DNA of 64,000 bases from Paramecium sonneborni (GCA_905182985.1 CAJJDN010000097.1:187090-251089), one strand, 5' to 3'; shown: positions 1-11,235, counted from the stretch's first letter. A program made the numbers and translations. Notes: generated by a model not told the origin, from the sequence alone.

Positions 1-222
1 TGTATGAATTTAAATCATTGAGTGGTCCCGTTTCAATATTTTAAATTTATTCAAATTGTTCTCATACTTTGATAAACTGAATTTTAGTGCAATTCAGCTA
101 ATTTTCGTAAAAGTTTCATCACAAACCTGAACAGTTTTAGAATCTTTAAAAATTGATAAAATTTCTCCATCTTGCAGGTATTAATAATGCTACTCAACAG
201 ATAAATGATAATCTTTTTCCAT
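1..222 (-). CDS. Hypothetical protein, 5' part of a gene running off the window
   Basis: Reading leftward from an ATG at 222, the ciliate-code frame begins MEKDYHLSVEQ and stays open for about 45 codons with mixed, protein-like composition. An in-frame TGA follows near position 90 unless a GT...AG intron removes part of this stretch. The family is not recognised. The frame is also open upstream of the ATG (residues KILDWIV), so the start could lie further right. The gene is cut by the window edge and the model is tentative. Confidence 0.3.
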
Positions 223-947
223 AACTATCCAATCTAATATCTTACTCTTTATTAATTTCTTAGCCTAAGAAATTTAAAAATAAGTATATAATTGTATGTG
301 TTCCTGATCGGGCAAAATTTTTAATTATTCTTAATTACAGTTTTACTTTTATAATGATTTAACTTTGATTATTAATATATTTAGGAATCAAAATTGATAT
401 TGTAGCTTTTAAAGTTTCAATTATAGGAAAAAAAACGGTAGGCTTTTTGAACTGAAAGGAAAAAATAAAAAGATAAACTAACGATAGAATTTTTAGTCAC
501 AAATAACTTGAATAATAAACAGAGAAAAAATACTGAATTTAATTGAAGTAAAATATGAATAATATAATAAGTAAAAATATACAATCAAAAATTTATTTGG
601 GAATTGTGAAAAATGTATCGTGAAATATAAATACTAGTTTCTATTTTTTTTACTTTTTTAAGATAGTATTGGATTGAAAACATAAAAAATGAATCCAATT
701 TTTTGTTAAATATTTAGTTATGTATTCTATATTTAGAAGGCATAAGTATGTAGTTTTTACGATCAAATAGTAAGGAACTATAAAAGAACCTTCAATTTGA
801 TAGTAAGAAAAGTTTTAATATTTGGCTGTAAAAGCTAAGATTTAATCATTAATTATAATGTTTCCTAAATCTTGTGATGAATTTTTTCAATGTCGTCTCT
901 TCAAAAAAAAGTTCCTAGGAACCTCAACGAGATTTTTATATATTTTT
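223..947. other. Intergenic, no gene seen
   Basis: AT-rich sequence between a leftward gene fragment and the rightward kinase gene. I find no sustained frame in the ciliate code and no RNA gene. It presumably holds the divergent promoters of the two flanking genes, but I cannot point to a defined element. Confidence 0.5.
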
Positions 948-2408
948 ATGGATAAAGTTGTTGTGAATAAGGTAAGATAGAGATTAATTTTCTTCCAAGG
1001 AATCTAATCGTAAGAGAACAGATCGTGTTTTTAATGTAGAAAATACTAACAGAATAGTATGGAAATATACGACAGAATAGCCAATAAAGTTAAAAGGACT
1101 AACATTTGACAATGGTAATGTTTAATAGGACTACTATGGAGAAGATGATGTACTTCGTGAATTAAAAAAACATATCTCAAAGTTATTCTTTTAAGCTAAA
1201 GTACAAGAAGAATATTTAGCTTTATAAGTAATTGGATAAGGAAATTATGCTTTAGTATAAATCAAACTCATTTATATATAGGTTCTTGAATTATAACATT
1301 TACACTCTAATCAAAAGTTTGCTTCAAAATGCATAGATAAGAAAAAACTTTAGACAATTGAATAAGGAATGGTAATAAATTTGTTTATTTTAAATAGGAA
1401 TCAGTGTTGAATGAAATCTCAATAATGAGAATTTTAAGTCCACATGAATAACTCATAAATTTGATTGAAGTTTATGAAGGAGATAATAACATATATTTGA
1501 TAATGGACTTAGCTTAAGGAGGAAGTTTATATAAGGAAATGAAAAATAAGTTGACTCTTTATAGTAGAAAAGAAGTCTAAAAAGTAAATATTATAATTTA
1601 AATTAAAGATAATGTATTAAATATTATCTGGATTAAAATATATTCATTCTAAAGGAATTATGCATAGAGATCTTAAACCAGAAAATATTCTCTTCAAAGA
1701 TAAGGGGAATATCGGTTCTTTAACTATTGCTGATTTTGGTTTATCAGTCAAAGTAGACTCTTATCCTTATCTTTATCCTAAATGTGGTACTCCTGGGTTT
1801 GTTGCACCTGAAATAGTTAATATGATAGATAAAACCTAATCATATTCTACAGCTTGTGATATATTTTCTGCTGGTGTTATTTTTCATATCTTACTTTTGG
1901 GAGAAGGTTTATTTGTTGGTAATGGACATCAAGAAATATTAAGAATGAACAAATAGTTCTAGGTTGATTTTGGAAGAAATAAATACTAATAATTAGATTC
2001 TGATGCCAGAGATTTATTGTAAACTTAAATACTATTTTTAGGTTTAAAATGATAGCTTAGGATCCAGAAAATAGGTATACAGCAGCCTAATCTATTATTC
2101 ATCCCTTTTTTTAAAATGAAATGGCTCCCTAATTTTAAATTAAAATTTAAGATTCTCCAACCAAAGCTTCTTTTGATCACTATTTAGACACATATAATAG
2201 TCCTGATCAAAAGTTAATGAACAAGGATCGTAAAAATTTATCAATTGTTACTCGAACTCCAATCTATGCTCCTAAGGCTAGTACACCTGAAATACCTTAA
2301 TAAAAATCCATCATGGAAGAACTAAGTCCACTCAGTTCATTTTCTTTAGATTAGCAACGTAATGAAACAAATAAAGAAGATTAATTCTAATTTGATATTA
2401 CTAAGTGA
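948..2408 (+). CDS. CAMK-type Ser/Thr protein kinase
   Basis: After removal of about five introns of 23-28 nt (first at 979-1006) the protein has a non-catalytic N-terminus of about 75 residues and then a complete kinase domain. The glycine loop reads IGQGNYALV, the beta-3 lysine is in FASKCIDKK, the catalytic loop is HRDLKPEN, the DFG motif is IADFGL and the APE motif is APEI. The order and spacing fit CaM-kinase/CDPK-like enzymes, but no EF-hands follow; the tail is Ser/Thr/Pro-rich and ends DITK. It should phosphorylate Ser/Thr substrates, possibly under calcium control, but the sequence does not show a calmodulin site. The start at 948 precedes an intron that skips an in-frame TGA. The last 279 bases are repeated at 3394-3672. 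Confidence 0.9.
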
Positions 2409-2889
2409 TTATTATGATTATATATGAAAAAATTATGTTAAAATTTAGTTCTAATTTTGCTATTAATATAGCAATTCTAAATCCAAAAAAATTATACACA
2501 CTTTGTTTAAAGTATTTTGCAGACAAATAATATTTTTCTGAAAGTTTAAAACAATATATAAAAATGAAAAGTGCAAGGTTTTTTATATAAATGAAGAATC
2601 ATTAAGGAGGAGAATCATGAATAAAAAATTAAGAATTCACTATTTTTAAAATTTGTAATATTAGATTATAAAGGAAATTTTGTTAATATATATAATTTTA
2701 ATTTTCAATGTAATAATAATGATAATAGAAAAAATATTTATATTAAATTTAAAACTTCTTCCTCACTTAAATTTAAAAAAAAAAATATTAAAAGAGAATT
2801 GTGTTACATTAAACTAATATCATTAGCAGAGTTCGAAGATTTATTGCTTGAGGATAACTAATAATGATTACTAATATTTAAAATTATAA
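2409..2889. other. Spacer between convergent kinase and zinc-finger genes
   Basis: AT-rich 3'-to-3' spacer without a sustained coding frame. Its only distinctive content is the 28-bp IES-like insert at 2467-2494. The same spacer without the insert is found at 3673-4125. Confidence 0.6.
2467..2494 (+). mobile_element. IES-like 28-bp insert, present in only one of two overlapping copies
   Basis: Copy 1 has 28 bp between TTGCTATTAA and TACACAC that copy 2 (junction at 3730/3731) lacks. The insert begins with TA and is followed by TA at 2495-2496, so excision leaves exactly one TA, as for Paramecium IESs. The left end TATAGCAA fits the known consensus TAYAGYNR at every position; the right end read inward is TATAATTT, a weaker match. 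The length falls in the shortest and commonest IES size class (26-31 bp). IESs are known relics of Tc1/mariner elements, removed by the domesticated PiggyBac transposase during macronuclear development. This copy is probably germline-derived or incompletely excised. Confidence 0.75.
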
Positions 2890-3392
2890 TCAAAGTAATA
2901 TTCTCTTATTGTAAGTTTTTTCTAAATTGTTTATATATTCCTGATGATGTATATAGAAATCTTCAATGAAGTTGGGGGGTAAATTAAAACTATGTTTTGG
3001 GTCTGCTTCATCTTAGAATTTAGCCTCTAATATTTTTTTCTAACATTAAACACATTAAGATTACTGCTAATTCTTCTCTTTCTATTTTTGATCCTCCATT
3101 GTGTTTTAGTCTTATATGTAAATTCAATGAAATATCAGTTCCATAGATTTTGTCGCATTTTTCATAAGGACACTATTTAAGACTATAACAAAAAAGTACT
3201 TAAAAATCTCTTTTGATAAGGTTGGCAGTTCTTCGTTTTTTTTTGATTTCTTATTTTTGTGGTTAAACGAGGGTGTAATGTTCTGTAATTGATTCCTAAC
3301 AAAACTTATCTAATTTAACTTACTTCCAAATAATCAAGGCGTTTAGCCAATTGATTTAAATCTTAATCTAAATCATCAATATTCCTAGAAAT
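2890..3392 (-). CDS. Truncated duplicate of the C2H2-finger gene
   Basis: This is the C-terminal part of the gene that is complete at 4126-4724. It includes the finger and the C-terminus and is cut at the N. It is an assembly duplicate rather than a second gene. Confidence 0.8.
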
Positions 3393-3393
3393 N

Positions 3394-3672
3394 TAATTTT
3401 AAATTAAAATTTAAGATTCTCCAACCAAAGCTTCTTTTGATCACTATTTAGACACATATAATAGTCCTGATCAAAAGTTAATGAACAAGGATCGTAAAAA
3501 TTTATCAATTGTTACTCGAACTCCAATCTATGCTCCTAAGGCTAGTACACCTGAAATACCTTAATAAAAATCCATCATGGAAGAACTAAGTCCACTCAGT
3601 TCATTTTCTTTAGATTAGCAACGTAATGAAACAAATAAAGAAGATTAATTCTAATTTGATATTACTAAGTGA
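3394..3672 (+). pseudogene. Duplicated 3' end of the kinase gene (assembly copy)
   Basis: Matches 2130-2408 and ends at the equivalent TGA (3670-3672). It has no start, glycine loop or catalytic residues. It should be merged with the gene at 948-2408. Confidence 0.85.
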
Positions 3673-4125
3673 TTATTATGATTATATATGAAAAAATTAT
3701 GTTAAAATTTAGTTCTAATTTTGCTATTAATACACACTTTGTTTAAAGTATTTTGCAGACAAATAATATTTTTCTGAAAGTTTAAAACAATATATAAAAA
3801 TGAAAAGTGCAAGGTTTTTTATATAAATGAAGAATCATTAAGGAGGAGAATCATGAATAAAAAATTAAGAATTCACTATTTTTAAAATTTGTAATATTAG
3901 ATTATAAAGGAAATTTTGTTAATATATATAATTTTAATTTTCAATGTAATAATAATGATAATAGAAAAAATATTTATATTAAATTTAAAACTTCTTCCTC
4001 ACTTAAATTTAAAAAAAAAAATATTAAAAGAGAATTGTGTTACATTAAACTAATATCATTAGCAGAGTTCGAAGATTTATTGCTTGAGGATAACTAATAA
4101 TGATTACTAATATTTAAAATTATAA
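3673..4125. other. Spacer, IES-free version
   Basis: Same spacer as 2409-2889 but without the 28-bp insert. I see nothing else in it. Confidence 0.6.
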
Positions 4126-4724
4126 TCAAAGTAATATTCTCTTATTGTAAGTTTTTTCTAAATTGTTTATATATTCCTGATGATGTATATAGAAATCTTC
4201 AATGAAGTTGGGGGGTAAATTAAAACTATGTTTTGGGTCTGCTTCATCTTAGAATTTAGCCTCTAATATTTTTTTCTAACATTAAACACATTAAGATTAC
4301 TGCTAATTCTTCTCTTTCTATTTTTGATCCTCCATTGTGTTTTAGTCTTATATGTAAATTCAATGAAATATCAGTTCCATAGATTTTGTCGCATTTTTCA
4401 TAAGGACACTATTTAAGACTATAACAAAAAAGTACTTAAAAATCCCTTTTGATAAGGTTGGCAGTTCTTCGTTTTTTTTTGATTTCTTATTTTTGTGGTT
4501 AAACGAGGGTGTAATGTTCTGTAATTGATTCCTAACAAAACTTATCTAATTTAACTTACTTCCAAATAATCAAGGCGTTTAGCCAATTGATTTAAATCTT
4601 AATCTAAATCATCAATATTCCTAGAAATCTGTTAAAAGTTCATCATTAGCTTCTCTAATGTACTTTTATTGCAAGCTGGTGGCTTTTTACCCAAGAACTC
4701 AATTTATTCTTTTTCGCTTAACAT
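4126..4724 (-). CDS. Small protein with one C2H2 zinc finger
   Basis: Starting at the ATG at 4724 (MLSEKEQIEFLGKKPP) and removing a 23-nt and a 25-nt intron gives a protein of about 180 residues. It has an N-terminal heptad-like segment, a Lys/Arg-rich stretch, and then one finger: Cys in QCPYEKC, 12 residues, His in LNLHIR and a second His in LKHNGG. Spacing C-x4-C-x12-H-x4-H fits a C2H2 finger. The flanking residues (KCDKIYGTDISLN) are very regular and suggest a conserved ciliate subfamily. A nucleic-acid-binding role is plausible but not shown. It converges with the kinase gene. Confidence 0.75.
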
Positions 4725-5441
4725 ACTAATTTTCTAAACTATTAATTAAATTGGGGATCGTTGCATACTTGGTATTTCTACAATATTTGAATATTATATT
4801 ACTTGATAATATAAAATCGCTCAACTATGAGAATTGTTTCGATTATAATTTATAAATAAGAGGGCAAAATATTCATTATAAGTATAAGAATATTAAATAA
4901 ATATTTTCAAATAGAAATCGATAACTTGATATAAAAATCAAAAAAACCCTTTAAAACTTTGATTGAAAGTGATCAAAACTTTAATGACACAGAATAAAGT
5001 ATAAGAATTAAATTTATTTATAAATCAATAGATGGTGTGTTATCAATAAAGTTGAAAAATGTGATTGATATATAAATGTAAAATTCAATTAATTGATTTA
5101 TCTTTGAAGCATCAAAATAATTTATTTTTTTATATCAGAAATAAAATAGAAAAAGTTCTATTATTTGTAAGGCTTAGTTAGTAAACTTATATTTTATTAA
5201 TATACCCAATTAAAGAATAATTTATTCTATGATAGGGAATCTGCTGAATATCATTAATAAAAAATACTTTTTGGTTTGAATTGAATTGTATTGATATAAA
5301 TGAGAGAGAAATTTTAATAATTATATGTTTAAGATAGAAGGTTTAATAAATAAGATTGAAAATAGTTTGTTAAAATTAATATAAATAGATAGTAGATAGA
5401 AAATAATGTAAATTGTAAATTTTATTTAATAATGATTCTAA
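4725..5441. other. Intergenic, no gene seen
   Basis: About 700 bases of AT-rich sequence with frequent TGA in all frames I checked. No repeat or RNA gene recognised. Confidence 0.5.
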
Positions 5442-6717
5442 TCAATTTGCTAATAATTTTCTCTTGAGTTATCCTAATTTGGAAGAGATTAGATCAACAG
5501 CTACAGCAACGGATCTTTTTTATTTAATTCTTGGAAAATATGTAAAATTAATACCTACTAGAAGTATCAGTTTCGTATTCTTATCTTTTTAATCTGCAAT
5601 CATTTTCTCTGTTTTCTTTTTCTTTTGATTTGGTAGTGATTTTTTAATCAACCTCAAATTTTTCATTTTTAGCTTGTTAGATTCTATTAGATAAGGAATC
5701 AATCAAACCTAAAAGTAATTTTTAAATAAAATAGTATACCTTCCATATAAGTTTTATCTTAATTAGCTTTAACCAATTAATCAGACAAAAGTGTTCTTAA
5801 ATCTTCAAATGAACTTTATCTGAGATTTTCAGCTTAATCTTCTCTGATTCTTTCAGATTAAATGTAGTTCTCAATCTATTTAAGAATAGATAAGACCTTT
5901 CTGGTCAAAACTTCACATTGACTTGGTTCATCAGCTGTAGTTTATGCTTAATTAGCTAATTGACTTAGAATTTCAATTATAGATTTATAACCTTCTAAAT
6001 GAACCTACAATTAATTTAGATAATTACATGATGCTTTAATTTATTAACTTTTTGAGCAACTTAAGCAAATGAAGAGATTCCTTTAGAATCAATATCTTCT
6101 TCTACATCTTCATCATTGTATTAGAAATTATAATCTTCTTATAGGAATGATGGCTATGGTTATTAAAATCTATTTCTATTCTTTACTAAGACATCTAAAT
6201 ATTTATTGAAGTATCCTTTAACTTAATTAACTCCAAATAATGCTTATTCAAGATTATCAAGAATAGTTTAATAAGTAGCTGATTCTTTTTATCTTTTTAA
6301 AGTCTAATAATCTAATTCTGCTTTTAAATCTACTATTTCTAAATTCTTTCTCTCTAAACTAGCTACTGCTTACACTTTTTATGGATTCAATGAATCTAAA
6401 TCACTTTTTAATGTAAGTGATGCGACTGTGCTTGTATTTATTATCTCTGTCAATTAACTTAAAGCAATATCACAGTTTTATTTAAATCTTACTATTCTTT
6501 CATCATCTCGTTTCTACTCTCCATCTAATGTTTGTTCTAAGTGTTGCATTATATCTATCAAATTTGAGACAACTGGATCATCTGTTTACATCTCCATCTA
6601 AATTGTTTACAAAATTGTTTATCCAAATTAAGTTTCTTCGAGTTCACCTATTTAATCATCAAATTCTGTTCCTAAACATCCTACTATCACCAATACAACA
6701 AACAATGCTTTTTTCAT
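5442..6717 (-). CDS. Trichocyst-matrix-type secretory protein
   Basis: The ATG at 6717 opens with a clear signal peptide (MKKALFVVLVIVGCLG). The rest, after about three introns of 23-31 nt, is a roughly 390-residue acidic, Gln-rich, largely alpha-helical protein with heptad segments such as LKAELDYQTLKRQKESATYQ and an acidic linker (YNDEDVEEDID) before a second helical domain. A signal peptide plus two helical domains separated by a processable acidic linker is the layout of Paramecium trichocyst matrix proteins (TMPs), which are cleaved and crystallise in secretory granules. The last splice site is uncertain; the chosen one reaches TGA at 5442 with KRKLLAN. Confidence 0.7.
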
Positions 6718-6978
6718 ATTTTATATAATTAACAATAAAAATCCGTTTTACACTCTATAATTAATATGCTTATATATTTGATAAACTTAACCTCGCTACC
6801 CTATCTAGTCATTTTCTAATTCTTCCTTTCTATCTCCTATCAAATGATATAAATTATTCAATTCATAAATCAGTGAAGATATGTATCTAATCTTCAGATT
6901 TAATAAATTTACATATATATGTAAAATTGTTCAATATAACACTGCTATTTTAAATAAACTATTTAAAAGTTGAATTAT

Positions 6979-7194
6979 ATGCAAATTTTAGAATATAAAT
7001 TTAATTTTAAAATGAACTCAGAAATAATTGAAGTGTGTTAACATTAAAAAGACAATATTCTAGTTAAATTGAAGAATGGAGAAAAGAAATGGTTTAAATT
7101 TGAGGAGGTTCTTAAACAATAGCCCAAGATGCTTGCTTAATGGCTTGAAAAACAAGTATTTTTCAGGGAAGTAGAGGAAGATAGATTATATTGA
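6979..7194 (+). CDS. 71-residue chromodomain-like protein
   Basis: An intronless frame from ATG 6979 to TGA 7192 encodes MQILEYKFNFKMNSEIIEV followed by ILVKLKNGEKKWFKFEEV and LAQWLEK. The order of a beta-strand with LVKxK, an aromatic-rich segment, and a C-terminal helix with QWLE resembles a chromo or chromo-shadow fold (usual pattern YLVKWKG...W...L...P.L...). Only the fold-like pattern supports the call; the methyl-lysine aromatic cage is incomplete. It may be a stand-alone histone reader or a fragment of a larger gene with an unseen upstream exon. Confidence 0.45.
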
Positions 7195-7216
7195 TGTGTT
7201 TTTGTTTTAATTAAAT

Positions 7217-7519
7217 TCAAAGCTTAATACTAAATTCTAAAAACTCATTCAACTAATCTCCGATGCTCATTATTTTTATCATGTTTCGCTTACTTAATTT
7301 TAATATTATTATAAGTAAGTACAATTAAATTTCGAAAATTACTTCTCTCATTTAATTCATGAAGAATTTCAAAATAAAAACACATTATTTGGTAAAATTA
7401 TATTAATATTCAACATTTTAGTTTCTAAAAATTTTTAGACAATCTAACTGCGCATAAATATAAAATTTTAAATCCAATTTATCATCATAAATTTCATTTT
7501 TAGTTTAATCTTAAATAAA
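7217..7519 (-). CDS. Hypothetical protein, incomplete model
   Basis: In one reverse frame there is no TGA from 7519 down to 7217. The stretch reads as mixed protein (DDKLDLKFYIYAQLDCLKIF, later MIKIMSIGDQLNEFLEF). No in-frame ATG opens it cleanly, so an upstream exon or splice is missing from my model. Family unknown. Confidence 0.3.
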
Positions 7520-7951
7520 TCAATCTCAGTATTTGTATATTATTTTTATTTTACCATTATATTTCTTTCTCTTAAGAAAATATAATTCTCTATACTTAGA
7601 AAATCTTTGATATTAATTATTTAATATGTTAAAGGTAATTAAAATTATTTTTCGTTTGATTTATACATATTTTTAATGTTGTTACTTTTTCTAGTAAATT
7701 CTAATAAATTAAATTATATTCCAAAGAAACCAACAAAAATTCCTTAAAATATTATAAAGATACATAAATAATGATATTGATCTAGTTTAAACGTTTCAAA
7801 ATCAATTAGTAAGTTGAATTGATATATTCTTAAATTCACAATCATAATCTTCAATAAATTAATAGGATATAGTAAGTCATATATTTAATGTTTTTTTAAT
7901 AATATCATTCAAAAATATATCAATTTATTAAAACAAGGAAAAATCCTAAAA
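7520..7951. other. Intergenic, no gene seen
   Basis: AT-rich spacer upstream of the rightward gene at 7952. No coding frame or repeat recognised. Confidence 0.45.
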
Positions 7952-8354
7952 ATGAATAAAGAGGAGAAGAAGTTAAATGATAAAACTTAACCAAAAAGTG
8001 CATTAAAGAAAGAGATTAAAAAAGGAAATTAGAGTATTTAAGATCAAAATAACTTAAGTTTAGAGGTTTGATAGAAAAGGTCAAGAAATTAAATAAGGTT
8101 CAAAATATGAGATCACAATCAATGATAAAGCCTAATTAGTCACTCTTGATAGTGAATAAAATCAAATTGTTAATCTAGATTTATTGAATTCTTCTAAATA
8201 AGAGAATATAGAAATTTATACAAAAACATGTTTAAGGACCTCCAGAAGTTTAGAACTGAATACATAAGAGGAAGCGTTTTTAAAGATGCTGAGTTAAAAT
8301 TTCGAAAAAAATAAGAAAAAGGGAAAAAGAAAAGAGTGCTGCATTATTTATTGA
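7952..8354 (+). CDS. Hypothetical small basic protein
   Basis: ATG 7952 opens MNKEEKKLNDKTQPKSALKK. A 25-nt intron (GTATTT...TTAAG) joins it to a second exon that runs to TGA 8352, giving about 125 residues. The N-terminus is Lys-rich, the middle is beta-like (YEITINDKAQLVTLDSEQ) and the C-terminus is KKGKRKECCIIY. The two cysteines near the end resemble a lipid-modification tail but do not form a canonical CaaX box. Function unknown. It converges with the gene ending at 8419. Confidence 0.5.
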
Positions 8355-8418
8355 AAAACCATCACTTTTGTATATATTAATTTATCAATAATATAATAAA
8401 ATGGGTGAAAAACTGCTC

Positions 8419-9150
8419 TCACCCTATATATATTAATAAAAAATTTTAAAACTTTTGAAGAGCAAGCGACTTTTTTTAAAGAAAAACTAAATTCAAAGTT
8501 AAAAAATTTATTCTGGCTTTTCTAGTTTTGATTTTAGAAGTGATTTGCTGAAATATCAATAATACTAAAATTTACTTTAATTTTGCAATACACCTTATTT
8601 TATTGAAGAATTTAAATTTAATGAATAATCAAATCTAAATCAGTTAAATCATTTTACTTTTGATTTTGTGTTATAGTTTTCTTAAAATTGAATTTTCGGT
8701 GGGTTTGATAAAATATCTCTTTAGCTAAGTCTTTTGGCACTTCCAATTTATAGTTCAAGGAAATTATTAAGACATCTGATTTTTTTTTATAAAGAATTTA
8801 AGAAAAATGATTATTTTCATAACTCATATTTGAGACATCGTCAACTTTAGCTATTGTATCCATTGCTATAATCCACTAATTAATGCAATCTTTTCTTCCA
8901 ATTCATTTCGAAATACTTCAAAATAATTTGGATTAGTCTTTTTAGGTTGAATGTCACTTGACTATTTTTCTAAGGTATGATTTTTTAACATTTTTTTCAA
9001 TACTCTCTATTTCCTGATTCGTTTTTAGGTCAATTAAGGGGTCAAGAGTTTTTAAGAAACAGTACAAATATTCTTTAACTGCTAACATATTGATTTAATT
9101 TTTTCCTTCTCTGTCAAACTTAAATCTATCACTGAGTTATTCATTATCAT
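8419..9150 (-). CDS. Hypothetical helical protein
   Basis: ATG 9150 starts MIMNNSVIDLSLTEKEKIKS. The frame is open to a 26-nt intron ending ...ACAATAG, and continues KVDDVSNMSYENNHF and SDVLIISLNYKLEVPKDLAKE. A 28-nt intron precedes the C-terminal exon, which ends at TGA 8419 (LLIYIG). About 225 residues, mostly predicted helix with a short beta-like segment. I do not recognise the family. A shorter start at 9088 is in a different frame and gives a poorer protein. Confidence 0.5.
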
Positions 9151-9694
9151 GTCATCTTGAATTATTTGCATACTAAAATTATGATAAGGAAAATTTTTGA
9201 GTAATTAAATTATATTATTTTCACTATTGCATTTAATTAATCCGTTTTATTATTTTTATAAATAATAAATACTTAGGAAAAGGAGCTAAACTATGATTTC
9301 TACATTTATTATGAATATATAATTATTATATTTTCTAAGTTAATTATAATAATGAATTATTTATTTTGATTATTAAAATCTGAATATAATTAATACCTAA
9401 GAAAATTCGGTTTTTACTAGCCTAAGCATGACCAAATAATTAATATTTTAGTATAAATTTTTAATCTTGAAGATTTAACTCAATTAAAACTATAAATATG
9501 TTTAATTTAATTGGAAATGTATCTTATAACACATGAGAGAATGATTAAATAAGATGATTTACTAATAGAATTAAAAATTTGTTAAGAATAGTAGAGATTC
9601 TTGATAATATGAACTATTAATTAAGATTGACTATTAAATTAAGTTATTAAACTAAATATATTATAATTAATTAATCAAAAATTAAGATTAGAAA
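9151..9694. other. Intergenic between divergent genes
   Basis: About 540 AT-rich bases. No gene, RNA or repeat seen. Confidence 0.5.
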
Positions 9695-11235
9695 ATGTTC
9701 AAACTACCTCCTTCAACAAATTCCTAAAAATCTACACCAAGATCAATGAAAAGTTTAAATTCAATAAGTCATTCTAATAGAGAAGTACTTATGAATGAAT
9801 ATTTTAACTTACCTATGATATCAACGAAAAGTATGATTGGAAATTATAGAATAATTGGTACAAATCTAAATAAGAAAGAGTTCAATAAAAATAATAAAGA
9901 ATATCATTAAGTGATTTCTAATGTACAATAATTAAAGTTAGTGGGCTAAACAGAAAAAAGTTTTGGATTTTCTAATTATAATTTTCTTGAAAAGTACTAT
10001 TAGAATAAGGCAACTAATTAAATAAGAATGAAAGAAACAAGAAAATATAATCGATTATTTAAGGTAGAGAAAATAATAGAATAAAGATATTCTAGCCTAT
10101 AATAAAAAAATGTACAAAATTTAGGCAATTCAACAGATGACTTATAATAATCCTTAAGATGGGATTCAAGGAAATAAGAGAATCAATATAAGTCTTTCAG
10201 TGCAAATTAGTCAACAATACTTATTCCTTAATATTAGGATGTGATTATCATTAAAAATAATGAAATTGAGTAACTTATGGAAAGAATAGATAAGTAACGT
10301 AAAAAGCTTAAAGTAGTGTTTCTATTTATCTTTTCATTAATGGCGATAACAAAAAAATATCAGTATTTAATATATTTAATCTTAGATTGTTAAAAAAAGA
10401 AGAAAAATAAAAGATAATTTTATTAAATAATAAGCTTTAGAGTTGTTAAAAAATAATTAATTCAAATGAAATAAGATCTATTGAAATATAATAAGAATAT
10501 TTTATTTCAATTATTTCAAATAAGGTTCTTCACTATTTAAATAGTTAAACATATATTAATGAATGTAATTAGATTGATGAATTTACTAACCCCATTTAGA
10601 ATATGGATTTGAAATAACTTAGAATACAATGCTTTTCAAAATTGATTTACTAAAATTTGGAATTGCTAACTAGAGAGAGCAATTTCCCAGAATTATTAAA
10701 ATGTTAATTGATAACAAGTCTATTTAAGACATCAAAATAATAGACCTCATTTTTTGTAGGAAAGAGATGTAATTTTTATTAGGGAAATTAAATTTATCTT
10801 TAAAAAGAGTAGAAGTTGGCAATAGCTATGGAATTTTTACTTTTTTAGATAATAATTCCGAAATTCGTATAAATTGTGAATAATTTACCAACACAAAGCA
10901 AAAACTATAAATTTTAAACTTAAGAAATAATAATTTTAATTGCAAGCTTTATGCATAGGTAATTTGTGAATAAATTTAAAAAAATGAAAAAAGTAAAAAA
11001 TCCAAATGGTTATATGGTCAATAGACAATTGAATATCTAATATTAACAAGATGGGTTATTTTGGAATGAAATTACCATTTCAAATAATGCTGGAGATAAT
11101 AATGTAGTTCTAGAAGGATTATTAGAATAAGAAAAGCTATAATTCATAGAAAATGCAAACCCAAGATGGAAATAATAGTTGGATATATTATTTGAAAAGA
11201 TTCTGTAAAATATTGAGGCTTTAATAAACTTTTGA
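9695..11235 (+). CDS. Hypothetical Gln-rich protein
   Basis: ATG 9695 begins MFKLPPSTNSQKSTPRSMKS, a Ser/Pro-rich head, followed by a basic coiled-coil segment (IEQLMERIDKQRKKLK). A frame change occurs between 10309 and 10382: a 23-nt intron (GTATTT...CTTAG) restores the frame, but the preceding ~50 bases then encode an odd hydrophobic run (VVFLFIFSLMAITKKY). The second half is folded-protein-like (CFSKLIYQNLELLTRESNF, FWNEITISNNAGDNNVV) and ends at TGA 11233 with LFEKILQNIEALINF. About 500 residues. Family not recognised. Confidence 0.5.

Larger units (their letters stand above)
2130..3392. repeat. Direct repeat copy 1 flanking the N at 3393
   Basis: This 1,263-base stretch recurs as 3394-4628. 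It holds the 3' end of the kinase gene, the intergenic spacer and the C-terminal two-thirds of the zinc-finger gene, and then stops abruptly at the single N. It differs from copy 2 by a 28-bp insert at 2467-2494 and at least one substitution in the finger gene (CTC here versus CCC there, near 3210). The pattern is that of two overlapping contig ends placed side by side rather than a genomic tandem duplication. Confidence 0.9.
3394..4628. repeat. Direct repeat copy 2 flanking the N at 3393
   Basis: Copy 2 of the 1.25-kb repeat. It begins mid-kinase with no upstream kinase sequence, which supports an assembly overlap. It lacks the 28-bp IES-like insert found in copy 1. Confidence 0.9.

Noticed and set aside
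6528..6728. Plus-strand open frame MFVLSVALYLSNLR...
   Set aside because: Antisense to the signal-peptide end of the trichocyst-matrix-type gene.
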